Shown: positions 1-7,669 of the stretch, one piece after another
Layout: each line of letters begins with the position of its first letter
Numbering within the stretch: position 1 is the first letter of the stretch
Source of the DNA: Ureibacillus thermophilus
GTDB lineage: Bacteria > Bacillota > Bacilli > Bacillales_A > Planococcaceae
Length of the DNA: 64,000 bases
Direction of reading: 5' to 3'
Assembly (NCBI RefSeq): GCF_004331915.1
Contig: NZ_CP036528.1
Location: 375,791-439,790 of the forward strand
Position numbers and translations under genes: made by a program
Notes under the pieces: model-generated
What the model saw: only the letters and a program-made list of their open reading frames with translations
What the model was told of the DNA's origin: nothing
The model's database searches: none

Positions 1-499
1 GCAATTCTTTTGTTGGAATGGAGCGCAAACCCGTTTGAGTATCCAAAATCCGCCGATGAAATAATAATTTGAACAGCAAAGAAGCTGCCTGTTGTCCCAT
101 TGTATTGATGAAGGATAAATCTTTAGAGCGGAAGTTGCGAACCCCTAATATAATCCCATTGGAAAATATTTTTAAGTTTTGCAAAATCAGACGGACATCG
201 TCAATGGTATGCTGTCCATGAGCCCCTACTGTTAATACTGAATGGGTTTTTGGAAAATGTTTTAATACATATTCAAATCCTGTCTTTAACGCTCGGCCCT
301 TTCCTTTATTTTCTTCATGGCTGATGACAATGCACTGATTGACCGATGAGAGTTCTTGAAAAATCGGTTGATATTTCAAGTCACTGCCGTCATTGACGAT
401 AATAATTTGCTGAATCTCTAACTCTTGTAAAGCGTTTATATACTGAACAAAAGTTGGCAAGGGGTTTAGCGTCGGAATAATCACAATCGGCCGTTCCAC
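1..499 (-). CDS. Family 2 glycosyltransferase, 3' end cut by the window edge
   Basis: The visible 166 residues have a GT2 fold signature: an N-terminal nucleotide-sugar strand followed by NDGSD (about residues 36-40), then NKGKGRALKTGF (about 66-77), and a downstream QTGLR motif typical of dolichyl-phosphate-mannose-synthase-like enzymes that transfer sugars to lipid or cell-surface acceptors. I chose the GTG start because AAGGAG lies about 7 bases upstream. Odd point: where relatives have the metal-binding D-x-D-G-Q-H, this protein reads GAHGQH, so the usual aspartates are missing. Substrate cannot be told. The C-terminus lies outside the window, so membrane segments cannot be assessed. Confidence 0.75.
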   Translation of the reverse strand, partial: MERPIVIIPTLNPLPTFVQYINALQELEIQQIIIVNDGSDLKYQPIFQELSSVNQCIVISHEENKGKGRALKTGFEYVLKHFPKTHSVLTVGAHGQHTIDDVRLILQNLKIFSNGIILGVRNFRSKDLSFINTMGQQAASLLFKLLFHRRILDTQTGLRSIPTKEL

Positions 500-596
500 T
501 GCAAGCTCTCCTTATTGAAAACATATTATTCTATAATACTAGTATACTCTTTTCATAAATTCATTTACATTTTCCGTCCCGATAAAATTCATAAAA

Positions 597-914
597 GAGG
601 CTGGGGCAAATCTAAAAAACATCACTTTCTCCAAAGAGAAAATGATGTTTTTTTGATATGTTATTAAAAATTGATTTCCGTTCCGAGGACCCTTTCTGCG
701 GGCCCTCCTCTGAGTCATTCCTTCGCTCCTCGTGGTCTCGAGAGGGCTCGTCGCAGGAAAGCTTTGAATTTACTTCCTTGAACTTGCTCCGCTTTGCGAC
801 TAAGCGTGCGCGACAGGAACTTGCCCCGTCACTCCAATCAATTTTTCGTTATATCAATTTTTTATCAAAACTCTTTCAGCTACCCCTATAATTTTTTGTT
901 TATGTCCCAGCCTC
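597..914. repeat. MITE-like repeat, family 1, copy A
   Basis: An intergenic repeat of about 318 bp. It begins with GAGGCTGGGGCAAAT and ends with ATGTCCCAGCCTC, an imperfect terminal inverted repeat. Near the left end is a short hairpin (AACATCACTTTCTC / GAGAAAATGATGTT), and the core has a GC-rich stretch containing GGGCCC and TCTCGAGAGG. Near-identical copies lie at 10508-10819 and 19942-20210, and an inverted one at 32752-33161. The right end lies 28 bases past the stop codon of the aminotransferase gene, so its terminal hairpin could end that transcript. The short open frame inside it (658-891) is not treated as a gene. Confidence 0.85.
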
Positions 915-942
915 AGTTTTTTATTTTATTTATATTAAATTA

Positions 943-2115
943 CTAATTCATCACTGCTTGATTCATTTCTTTCCGAAAAACTTCCATTGCTTGTTCAATT
1001 TCCGCTTCATGCCCTAACTCTTGAAGCACTTCTCCGATAGACTGAATAGCCTTTTCCAGCATTTCCGGCGTTGTATTGCCCATATGGCCCATGCGGAATG
1101 CTTTCCCTGCTAGATGGGCAAGTGAACCTGCAACGATGATTCCGCGGGATGCGAGTTTATTCCGAAAAGCAGCATCCTCCACGCCTTCCGGATAAATAAA
1201 ACAACTTAATGTAGGGGCTGCCACTTCTTCATCTGCTAACGGCCGCATGCCATAGGTGCGCATGGCTGCCCGAATGCCCCGACCGTAAGCAATATGCCGT
1301 TTTTCTCGTTGTTCCATTCCTTCTTTTAAAACAATTTTTAACGCCTCATTGTATGCATAAATCAAGTTCACCGGCGGAGTAGCAAAATATTTTGACGGGT
1401 CTTGCATAATAGGCTTCCAATTTTCAATATCACAGTAGTATGCAGGAATGCGCTCCAATTGTTCCCTCGCTTTTAAGGCCGTTTGATTAAAGGCTACAAT
1501 AGCAAGTCCCGGCGGTATTCCAATTGCCTTTTGGGAACCAGTCAGCACGACATCCAATTTATAATCAGGATGTCCATAAGTTTTGCTCATATCTTCTTGA
1601 ATCGCTGCAGTTGCTACAACGCCATCCAAAATGACGAGAGCTCCTGCCCGTTTAATGATGGGAACTAGAGCATCCAAATTTGAAACTACCCCTGTAGATG
1701 TATCTGCATGGGTGATGGTTACAGCTTTATAGGAATTGTTCTTTAATGTTTCCTCCACTAATGCAGGATCTACTTGTTTCCCCCATTCGGATTGCAATAC
1801 ATCTACTTGAATATCATAAGCTTTTGCTAAATGTGTGAAACGGTCTCCAAAATAACCATGGCTGATAACGAGTAAACGTTCCCCTTTTCCAACTGTGTTG
1901 ACAATCGCCATTTCCATCGCCAATGTACCTGAACCTGCAATAACAAACACTTCTCCATCCGTTTGGAATAATTGTTTTGTTTGTTGCAATGCATGTTTAT
2001 AAACTTCAACAAAGCGCGGATCCGTATGCCCCCTTGTTTCGAACGCCAGCGCATCGTAAATTTCATCGACTACCGGAGTTGGACCAGGAACTAATAGTAT
2101 GTCTTGATTTCGCAT
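943..2115 (-). CDS. Class V PLP aminotransferase (alanine/serine/ureidoglycine-glyoxylate type)
   Basis: A 390-residue class V (AGXT/PucG-type) pyridoxal-phosphate aminotransferase. Visible marks are the PGPTPV N-terminus, the SGTLAMEMA cofactor-phosphate segment (about residue 62), HADTSTGV (about 137), and GSQKAIG with the Schiff-base lysine (about residue 195). Family members move an amino group from alanine, serine or ureidoglycine to glyoxylate, giving glycine. The donor cannot be read from sequence. It follows aceA, whose product releases glyoxylate, so glyoxylate-to-glycine conversion is a sensible inference. AAAGGAG precedes the ATG. The upstream leader holds a terminator-like hairpin at 2191-2232, which suggests conditional read-through. 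Confidence 0.85.
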   Translation of the reverse strand: MRNQDILLVPGPTPVVDEIYDALAFETRGHTDPRFVEVYKHALQQTKQLFQTDGEVFVIAGSGTLAMEMAIVNTVGKGERLLVISHGYFGDRFTHLAKAYDIQVDVLQSEWGKQVDPALVEETLKNNSYKAVTITHADTSTGVVSNLDALVPIIKRAGALVILDGVVATAAIQEDMSKTYGHPDYKLDVVLTGSQKAIGIPPGLAIVAFNQTALKAREQLERIPAYYCDIENWKPIMQDPSKYFATPPVNLIYAYNEALKIVLKEGMEQREKRHIAYGRGIRAAMRTYGMRPLADEEVAAPTLSCFIYPEGVEDAAFRNKLASRGIIVAGSLAHLAGKAFRMGHMGNTTPEMLEKAIQSIGEVLQELGHEAEIEQAMEVFRKEMNQAVMN

Positions 2116-2670
2116 ATACTCTTTCTCCTTTTTACTTAATTTTAAAAAATAGATTCTCGTTTAAATGATTTTTTCCTTCTTATATGACATAAAAAAAGAC
2201 CTTACTTGCCAATTCTCCGAGCAAAGTAAGGTGAACATCCCCTTCTATATATATTCCTTAACATAACCCCTTTAGCAATTAAACTATCAATATAGGAGGC
2301 AACCTATAGATAGATATAAAACGATCCCCTTTGTGTAAAATGTAAGCGATTTGTTGAATTCGTTCTAAGTTAAAATTTTACTTATGTTATTACTTCGAAA
2401 CGACCGTGAATTTAATCCCCATTCATCATCACTTTTCTAGAATACCCTTATATGGCGAATACATTGGATTGGTTGCTGCAATGCATAAATTGATGCAGCC
2501 CTTATTTGATTTCATATAATCCCGACGCTAAAATGCAATCCGAAACATAGGACTTCGAAAAAATTTAGTTATACGTTATTTTGTCTTGGCGTTTTCGACA
2601 TACTATAAATGATTTTACAACTGAATAAATTACCATTTTCTGGTCTCATCTGGTATAAATATATTTTAAG
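2116..2670. other. 555-base non-coding gap between aceA and the aminotransferase gene
   Basis: There is no convincing gene here. It contains the leader terminator at 2191-2232, an AT-rich stretch and a possible catabolite-responsive element on the plus strand at 2340-2354 (ATGTAAGCGATTTGT), which by my reading matches 14 of 15 positions of the CcpA consensus. The gap is long enough for a structured leader, but I could not assign a class. Confidence 0.4.
2191..2232 (-). terminator. Intrinsic terminator or attenuator in the leader of the aminotransferase gene
   Basis: On the minus strand CACCTTACTTTGC pairs with GCAAGTAAGGT around a short loop, followed by seven T residues. It lies about 75 bases before the aminotransferase start and about 500 bases after aceA, which has its own hairpin. 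It therefore looks like a leader attenuator, or the end of a small transcript, rather than the aceA terminator. I do not recognise a riboswitch or T-box class in 2233-2660. Confidence 0.6.
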
Positions 2671-2704
2671 GAGAAGGGATTAGGAATTCCCTTATTCCCT
2701 TCTC
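2671..2704 (-). terminator. Probable aceA terminator
   Basis: The minus strand reads GAGAAGGGA ... TCCCTTCTC around an AT-rich loop, 27 bases after the aceA stop codon. The T tract that follows is weak. Confidence 0.6.
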
Positions 2705-2730
2705 TATAAACCTATTTATGAATTATAAGA

Positions 2731-4032
2731 TTATACGAATTGTTCAGCTTCTGTTGAACCTGCCATCGCAGTTGTTGAAGAAGTACCACCAGAGATAACC
2801 ATTGATACTTCGTCAAAGTAACCTGTACCAACTTCACGTTGGTGTCTTGTAGCAGTATAACCTTTCTTCTCTAAATCAAATTCAGCTTGTTGTAGTTTAG
2901 AATAAGCTGCCATACCATGATCTTTATATTCAACAGCCAATTCAAACATAGATTTATTAAGTGTATGGAATCCTGCTAATGTTACGAATTGGAATTTGTA
3001 ACCCATCTTCGCAATTTCACGCTGGAATTCTGCAATCTCTTTGTCTGAAAGATTAGCTTTCCAGTTGAAAGATGGTGAGCAGTTGTAAGCTAACATTTTG
3101 CCAGGGAATTTAGAGTGGATTCCTTCAGCAAACATGCGAGCTTCTTCTAATGATGGTTTAGATGTTTCGCACCAAATCAAGTCAGCGTATGGCGCATAAG
3201 CTAAACCGCGAGCAATCGCTTGTTCAATACCTGCTCTTGTTTTAAAGAATCCTTCAGGAGTACGTTCACCTGTAATAAATTTATGATCGCGTGGGTCAAT
3301 ATCGCTAGTTACCATATCCGCAGCATCAGCGTCAGTTCTAGCAATTAAGATTGTATCTACACCCATTACGTCTGCAGCTAAGCGTGCAGCAATAAGGTTG
3401 CGAACAGCATTTTGTGTTGGAAGTAATACTTTACCGCCTAAGTGACCACATTTTTTCTCAGAAGCTAATTGGTCTTCTAAGTGTACTCCAGCAGCACCCG
3501 CTTCAATCATTGCTTTTACTAATTCAAACACGTTAAGCGGACCGCCGAATCCTGCTTCTGCATCGGCAACGATTGGTGCAAACCAATCAAAATCATCGTC
3601 GCGGCCTTCTGCATGTTCTATTTGATCAGCACGTTGTAATGCTTGGTTGATTCGTTTTACTACAGCAGGAACTGAGTTTGCAGGGTATAATGATTGGTCT
3701 GGATACATATGACCTGCCAAGTTAGCATCAGCAGCTACTTGCCAACCTGATAGATAAATAGCTTTTAAACCAGCTTTAACTTGTTGTACCGCTTGGTTAC
3801 CAGTCAATGCCCCTAATGCATTAATGAATTCTTCTTCATGTAGAAGTTTCCAAAGTTTAGCTGCACCACGTTTTGCCAACGTATGCTCAACCACTACAGA
3901 CCCCTGTAATTTTACTACTTCTTCAGCAGTATATGGGCGTTCGATTCCTTTCCAACGTGGATTTTCAGCCCAATCTTTTTTTAGTGCTTCTACTCTTTCT
4001 TTTCTTTCTTGCTGTGTTAACATTTCCTTCAC
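2731..4032 (-). CDS. aceA: Isocitrate lyase
   Basis: Isocitrate lyase cleaves isocitrate to glyoxylate and succinate, the first step of the glyoxylate shunt, in the cytoplasm. The 433-residue length is normal. The active-site signature KKCGHLGGK is present near residue 193, with the DADAGFGG-like metal segment ([10 protein letters not shown], about residue 155) and WCETSKP further on. The frame opens at a GTG (4032) preceded by AAGGGG. An ATG at 4023 with GGGGAAGG ten bases upstream is an equally good start. Malate synthase is not in the window. The gene is divergent from a LytTR regulator at 4238, with shared upstream DNA containing repeated CTGTT/AACAG motifs. Confidence 0.95.
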   Translation of the reverse strand: MKEMLTQQERKERVEALKKDWAENPRWKGIERPYTAEEVVKLQGSVVVEHTLAKRGAAKLWKLLHEEEFINALGALTGNQAVQQVKAGLKAIYLSGWQVAADANLAGHMYPDQSLYPANSVPAVVKRINQALQRADQIEHAEGRDDDFDWFAPIVADAEAGFGGPLNVFELVKAMIEAGAAGVHLEDQLASEKKCGHLGGKVLLPTQNAVRNLIAARLAADVMGVDTILIARTDADAADMVTSDIDPRDHKFITGERTPEGFFKTRAGIEQAIARGLAYAPYADLIWCETSKPSLEEARMFAEGIHSKFPGKMLAYNCSPSFNWKANLSDKEIAEFQREIAKMGYKFQFVTLAGFHTLNKSMFELAVEYKDHGMAAYSKLQQAEFDLEKKGYTATRHQREVGTGYFDEVSMVISGGTSSTTAMAGSTEAEQFV

Positions 4033-4056
4033 ACCTTCCCCTTTAATTCAATACAC

Positions 4057-4125
4057 TCTGTTAGAAAAGTAATTTACATTCTGTTTCATAACAGGTATAT
4101 TTATTATAAACCTAATATATAACAG
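4057..4125. promoter_or_regulatory. aceA upstream region with repeated CTGTT/AACAG sites, candidate LytTR operator
   Basis: Between aceA and the divergent LytTR gene, TCTGTTA (4057-4063) is repeated as TCTGTTT (4080-4086), 23 bases apart. The inverse AACAG occurs at 4090-4094 and 4121-4125, so 4081-4094 forms the palindrome CTGTT-N4-AACAG. A TATAAT for aceA lies near 4102-4107 on the minus strand with no good -35 box, and the far AACAG sits where the -35 should be. That arrangement would suit an activator, but this is inference. Confidence 0.4.
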
Positions 4126-4237
4126 ACCAGATAAAAATGCATAAATTTGCGACGAAATACCAAATTTTCAAGATAAAAAGTTTATTTTAGGGGATGAATA
4201 CTAAAGATTCTGAATTTTACAAAAGGGGGAAGTTCAT

Positions 4238-4909
4238 GTGGAGATCAATTCTGTTGTTATTTCAAATAAGGGGTTGGAGCAATTTAATACTATATTAAAA
4301 GATTGGATTCCGAAAAATGCATCCATTGCATTAGCTTGCGAAGATTCTTATATTCATTACTCACCAAGTATTGAACATATGCATTTAACACTAAATGAAA
4401 AAATTCATCCTGAAAGTGTTGCTGCTCGCGTTATACAAACACGAATGAAAAGCGATATCGTCGTTGATTCATCTATATTAGGTTATCCATATTTCGTTAT
4501 AGGCTATCCTATTTATTTGGATCAAAAAATAGCGGCACTTATCATTATTTTCCCTTCTACCTACACTCCAGAAAAGAAAGAACCTTATAGATTTTTAACC
4601 GGAAAACAGGAAGATACATGGGTACCTGTGCCTGTAGAAGAAATTACGTATATTGAAAGTTTGCAAAAACGGACTTGGTTTTATGCTAATAATGAACTAT
4701 TTAAAACTAACTTTACACTCAAAGAGCTGGAATCAAGATTGCCAGAATTTTTCATTCGAATTCATCGTTCCTATATTTTAAATATTTACTTTATCAAAAA
4801 TATTACAAAAGACATCACAACCAATTTTATCATTCAACTAAAAAGTGGAATTGAATTACCTGTCAGCCAATCTTATATCAATGATTTGCGAAAAGTGCTG
4901 GAGTTTTAA
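4238..4909 (+). CDS. LytTR-family transcriptional regulator with an N-terminal sensor-like domain
   Basis: A 223-residue protein whose C-terminal 95 residues form a LytTR DNA-binding domain (EEITYIESLQKRTWFY, then LESRLPEFFIRIHRSYILN, ending PVSQSYINDLRKVL). The first 120 residues are not a response-regulator receiver. They read like a GAF/PAS-type sensor (EKIHPESVAARVIQTR, GYPIYLDQKIAALIIIF), so the signal is probably a small molecule rather than a kinase. GTG start: AGGGGGAAG lies about 7 bases upstream, and the nearby ATG at 4236 is out of frame. It is divergent from aceA and may control it. No histidine kinase is adjacent. Confidence 0.8.
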   Translation: MEINSVVISNKGLEQFNTILKDWIPKNASIALACEDSYIHYSPSIEHMHLTLNEKIHPESVAARVIQTRMKSDIVVDSSILGYPYFVIGYPIYLDQKIAALIIIFPSTYTPEKKEPYRFLTGKQEDTWVPVPVEEITYIESLQKRTWFYANNELFKTNFTLKELESRLPEFFIRIHRSYILNIYFIKNITKDITTNFIIQLKSGIELPVSQSYINDLRKVLEF

Positions 4910-4963
4910 CTAACCTATCAGTAACAGCAATAGAATTTTGTTTTGATATATTCAAAATTGGAA

Positions 4964-5049
4964 ATTCACATCCATGTCTCTCTACAATCCTCTCAGACAA
5001 CCAGGATTAGTATGAGAGTTTTGGATGTGAATGTGAAGGTTTTTTTTTA
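4964..5049 (+). terminator. Large branched terminator after the LytTR gene
   Basis: TTCACATCC (from 4964) pairs with GGATGTGAA, enclosing CTCTC/GAGAG and CCT/AGG inner stems, and is followed by a run of nine T residues. Stem nesting and the T tract support a rho-independent terminator of the regulator transcript. Confidence 0.65.
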
Positions 5050-5062
5050 CAAAATAAAAAAG

Positions 5063-5092
5063 GGCTCTATAATATTTGGTGCTGGTTGTATC
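5063..5092. mobile_element. ISL3-family inverted-repeat fragment
   Basis: GGCTCTATAATATTTGGTGC matches the terminal repeat of the ISL3-type elements at 5491 and 59622. Only about 30 bases remain before the sequence switches to an IS66 end at 5093, so this is a remnant. Confidence 0.7.
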
Positions 5093-5490
5093 GTAAGCCC
5101 GAAATATGTGAGATAAATAAAAAAATGCGCACCCTTCTGGTACACATGACGAATAGCCCGTCAATCCCAAGTTTTTCGGATTGAGGGCTATTTTTCCATT
5201 GAGCATGATTCACGAATCGTTTTCGACCATGGCAAATAGCGATTTAATATCTCTGGCTGTTGATGGATTGGTAAACTTGGAAGTTCCGACAACAATTTCA
5301 CTAAGTATTGATAAAAATCAATTCCATTCGCTTTTACCGTTTCAGCCAAGCTTAAACAGATGGCATTTGCATCGGCTCCCGATTCACTCACGGAAAACAG
5401 CCAGTTTTTTCGTCCAATGACATTCGGCCGAATCGCATTTTCAGCTGAGTTGATGTCCATTTCAATGCGCCATCATACAGAAAAGCTTTT
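5093..5490 (-). pseudogene. 3' end of an IS66-family element: tnpC C-terminal fragment plus terminal repeat
   Basis: It starts with the IS66-type terminus GTAAGCCCGAAAT. On the minus strand it encodes the last ~90 residues of the IS66 transposase (NSAENAIRPNVIGRKNWLF, ESGADANAICLSLAET, LPSLPIHQQPEILNRYLPW), ending at 5188. The DGALE-MDINS junction contains a 1-base frameshift near 5460. Everything upstream of KAFLYDG is gone because an ISL3 terminus abuts at 5491. Related fragments lie at 6740-7027 and 58157-58387. Confidence 0.8.
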
Positions 5491-6619
5491 GGCTCTATAA
5501 TATTTGGTGTTGGTGGATACAACCAGCACCAATTTTTTTGAACAAAAAAATGAGACAGTGACAAAACTCTGGTAAAATGTAATCGACCAAAACCACATTT
5601 ACAAGGAGTGATGTCACAGTCTTACCATCATTCTATACGAAACCTACTCAATATAAAAGACAAAAATATCACATTTGATGAAAATTTTTGTTCTACCGAA
5701 ACGATTAAAAAAGCTATTATCAACCAAATGTTCACTACCTTCCAAAGCATTTGTGTTTTGATGAGCTTAAATCAGTGAAATCCGCAGCTGGAGCGATGTC
5801 CTTTATTTTCTGCGACTCTGAAACGGGGGAGATTGTGGATATCGTGGAGGACCGGAGATTACCTGTCCTCAAAGAGTATTTCTTACGGTATTCCAAGAAG
5901 GCGAGAGATGCGGTAAAAACGATTGTCATCGATATGTACAGCCCTTATATTTCCAAGAAGTTTTTCCTAAAGCGGAAATCATACTCGACAAATTCCATAT
6001 CCTCCAACTATTTAGCAGAGCTTTAAACAAAACGCGCATCAACGTCATGAATCGGGATAAAAAGAATTACAATAAATTGAAAAAAAATACTGGAAGCTCC
6101 TTCTGAAAGATCAAACAAAACTTGATTATAAGATCTATACATATCATCGTTGCTTTAAAAAGCATATGTGTGAGGTGGAGATTCTCCACTATCTCATTGA
6201 TTTAGATTCTGAATTAAAGGCGTCCTATGAGTTATATCAATACGTGCAACATTGCATCAAAATCAAAGACTTTGAGCTCCTAAAGAAAACATTAGAGAAT
6301 AAACAAAATATCTTTTCCAGCTATATGAAAATCGCCATCAAGACAATCAACAAATACATCAATTACGTGGAGAATACGTTGAAATACGATTATAACAACG
6401 GCATTTTAGAGGGGATTAATAACAAAATCAAGGTGATTAAACGCATTTCTTTCGGTTATCGATCCTTCTATCACTTTAGAAACCGAATATTCATTACCCA
6501 AAACTTAGCGAAAATAAAAACAGCTTAGGGGAACCTCGAATTTCCCCTAAGCCATCCGATTACATATTACCAAATAATGTCACTAAAATTTATTCACCAA
6601 CACCATTTGACAAAGAACC
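5491..6619 (+). mobile_element. ISL3-family insertion sequence, degenerate copy 1
   Basis: It is bounded by GGCTCTATAATATTTGGTG at 5491 and an imperfect inverse, CCAACACCATTTGACAAAGAACC-like, ending at 6619. Its left end abuts IS66 transposase sequence, and its right end abuts the terminator of an rRNA operon at 6621. The flanks do not show a matching 8-bp duplication, so this is not a simple insertion. It lacks roughly 450 bases present in the copy at 58388-59622. Confidence 0.75.
5611..6528 (+). pseudogene. ISL3-family transposase, disrupted
   Basis: The N-terminus (HHSIRNLLNIKDKNITFDEN) is joined directly to the middle of the protein, losing about 145 residues that include the zinc-binding Cys motifs. 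The DDE region (SFIFCDSETGEIVDIVEDRR, TIVIDMYSPYIS) follows, then a small deletion near 5955 and an extra-A run near 6083 shift the frame twice. The C-terminus (NGILEGINNKIKVIKRISFGYR ... IKTA) is intact, unlike the copy at 58 kb. Not functional as read. Confidence 0.85.
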
Positions 6620-6620
6620 T

Positions 6621-6647
6621 AAAAAAGCACCACGGTTTTAGTGGTGC
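6621..6647 (-). terminator. rRNA operon terminator
   Basis: On the minus strand GCACCACTAAAACCGTGGTGC is followed by TTTTTT. It stands directly downstream of the 5S fragment, as at the end of a Bacillales rrn operon. Confidence 0.85.
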
Positions 6648-6654
6648 CATCCTT

Positions 6655-6739
6655 GCGAAGCGACGTCCTACTCTCGCAGGGGGAAGCCCCCAACTACCAT
6701 CGGCGCTGAAGAGCTTAACTTCCGTGTTCGGTATGGGAC
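6655..6739 (-). rRNA. 5S rRNA, 3' two-thirds only
   Basis: The sequence matches the complete 5S at 9559-9675 from its 3' end back to the CCCATACCGAACACGG region. It then changes abruptly to IS66 transposase sequence at about 6740, so the first ~30 bases are absent. The terminator at 6621 follows it. It is either a real truncation or an assembly join. Confidence 0.8.
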
Positions 6740-7027
6740 GGGAGCCGATGCAAATGCCATCTGTTTAAGCTTGGCTGAAACGGCAAAAGCTAATGGAATT
6801 GATTTTTATCAATACTTAGTGAAAGTATTGTCGGAACTCCCAAGTTTACCAATCCATCAACAGCCAGAAATATTAGATCGCTATTTGCCATGGTCGAAAA
6901 CAATTCGTGAATCATGTGCAATGGCAAAATAGCCCTCAATCCGAAAAAACTTGGGATTGAAGGGCTATTCATCGTGCGTACCAGAGGGTGCGCATTTTTT
7001 TATTTATCTCACATATTTCGGGCTTAC
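6740..7027 (+). pseudogene. IS66-family tnpC C-terminal fragment with right terminus
   Basis: It encodes the last 63 residues of an IS66 transposase (SGADANAICLSLAET ... IHQQPEILDRYLPW, stop at 6930-6932), then a GAGGGCTATT-type sub-terminal repeat and the terminus ATTTCGGGCTTAC ending at 7027. It is fused to the 5S fragment on the left. It is about 90% similar by eye to the fragment at 5093-5490 in opposite orientation. Confidence 0.8.
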
Positions 7028-7126
7028 CCTTCATACAAAAGTAAGCCCGAAATCAAACAACGCCTACAAATCAATGACACCTTCCTGTAAGATGAAAGTA
7101 ACAATTACAGAGGAGGTGTTCTTTTT

Positions 7127-7324
7127 TTGGCAACGGAAAAACTCAATATCGTGCCTGTAAAATTAGAGTCCAAATCTGATCCAACTCCATCCCCAGCAAG
7201 TCGTGGTGCACTCAGACCAATATGCGTCATTCAATCCAATCAATGTAAAATCTCCTTCTACCCCGGTGTCAAACCTCAATTACTTCAAGCGGTTATCAGG
7301 GAGTTGAATCGAAATGATTCATGA
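7127..7324 (+). CDS. tnpA: IS66-family accessory protein TnpA
   Basis: A 65-residue protein in the IS66 TnpA position, beginning at TTG 7127 with GAGGAGGTG seven bases upstream. It shows the typical tail ISFYPGVKPQLLQAVIREL. Its stop overlaps the tnpB start (7314), implying translational coupling. IS66 elements use TnpA and TnpB together with TnpC for transposition. Since tnpC is broken here, autonomous movement is unlikely. Confidence 0.75.
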   Translation: MATEKLNIVPVKLESKSDPTPSPASRGALRPICVIQSNQCKISFYPGVKPQLLQAVIRELNRNDS

Positions 7325-7667
7325 TTTTACAAAATGCAAAAATATCTATATCATTTGCGGTCATACAGATATGCGAAAAGGAATCGACGGTCTAGCAACG
7401 CTAATTCAGGATTCATTCGAACTCGATCCATACAGCGAGGCAATCTTCTTGTTTTGCGGTCGAAGGAAAGATCGTTATAAATGTTTATACTTTGATGGAG
7501 ATGGCTTCGCTATGCTTTATAAACGATTGGATAATGGCAAACTCCAGTGGCCACGAAATGAAAATGAAGTTCGTCGGCTCACACAACAACAACTTCGTTG
7601 GTTACTTGAAGGACTCACAATTCATCAACCGAAAGCCATACAAAAATCTAAAAAAGGTGTCTTTTAA
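7314..7667 (+). CDS. tnpB: IS66-family accessory protein TnpB
   Basis: A full-length 117-residue IS66 Orf2 (TnpB) with the family hallmarks HTDMRKGIDGLATLI, FLFCGRRKDRYKCLYFDGDGF and KRLDNGKLQWPR. It overlaps tnpA by 11 bases. TnpB is needed for IS66 transposition, although its biochemical role is unclear. It appears intact, while the adjoining transposase gene is broken. Confidence 0.9.
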   Translation: MIHDFTKCKNIYIICGHTDMRKGIDGLATLIQDSFELDPYSEAIFLFCGRRKDRYKCLYFDGDGFAMLYKRLDNGKLQWPRNENEVRRLTQQQLRWLLEGLTIHQPKAIQKSKKGVF

Positions 7668-7669
7668 CC

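Noticed and set aside
658..891. Open frame of 77 codons in the first repeat
   Set aside because: It lies wholly inside the MITE-like repeat, is broken in the other copies and lacks a ribosome-binding site.
2233..2670. Possible T-box or known riboswitch before the aminotransferase gene
   Set aside because: No T-box core, purine, SAM or glycine aptamer motif can be seen on the minus strand; kept only as an unassigned leader.
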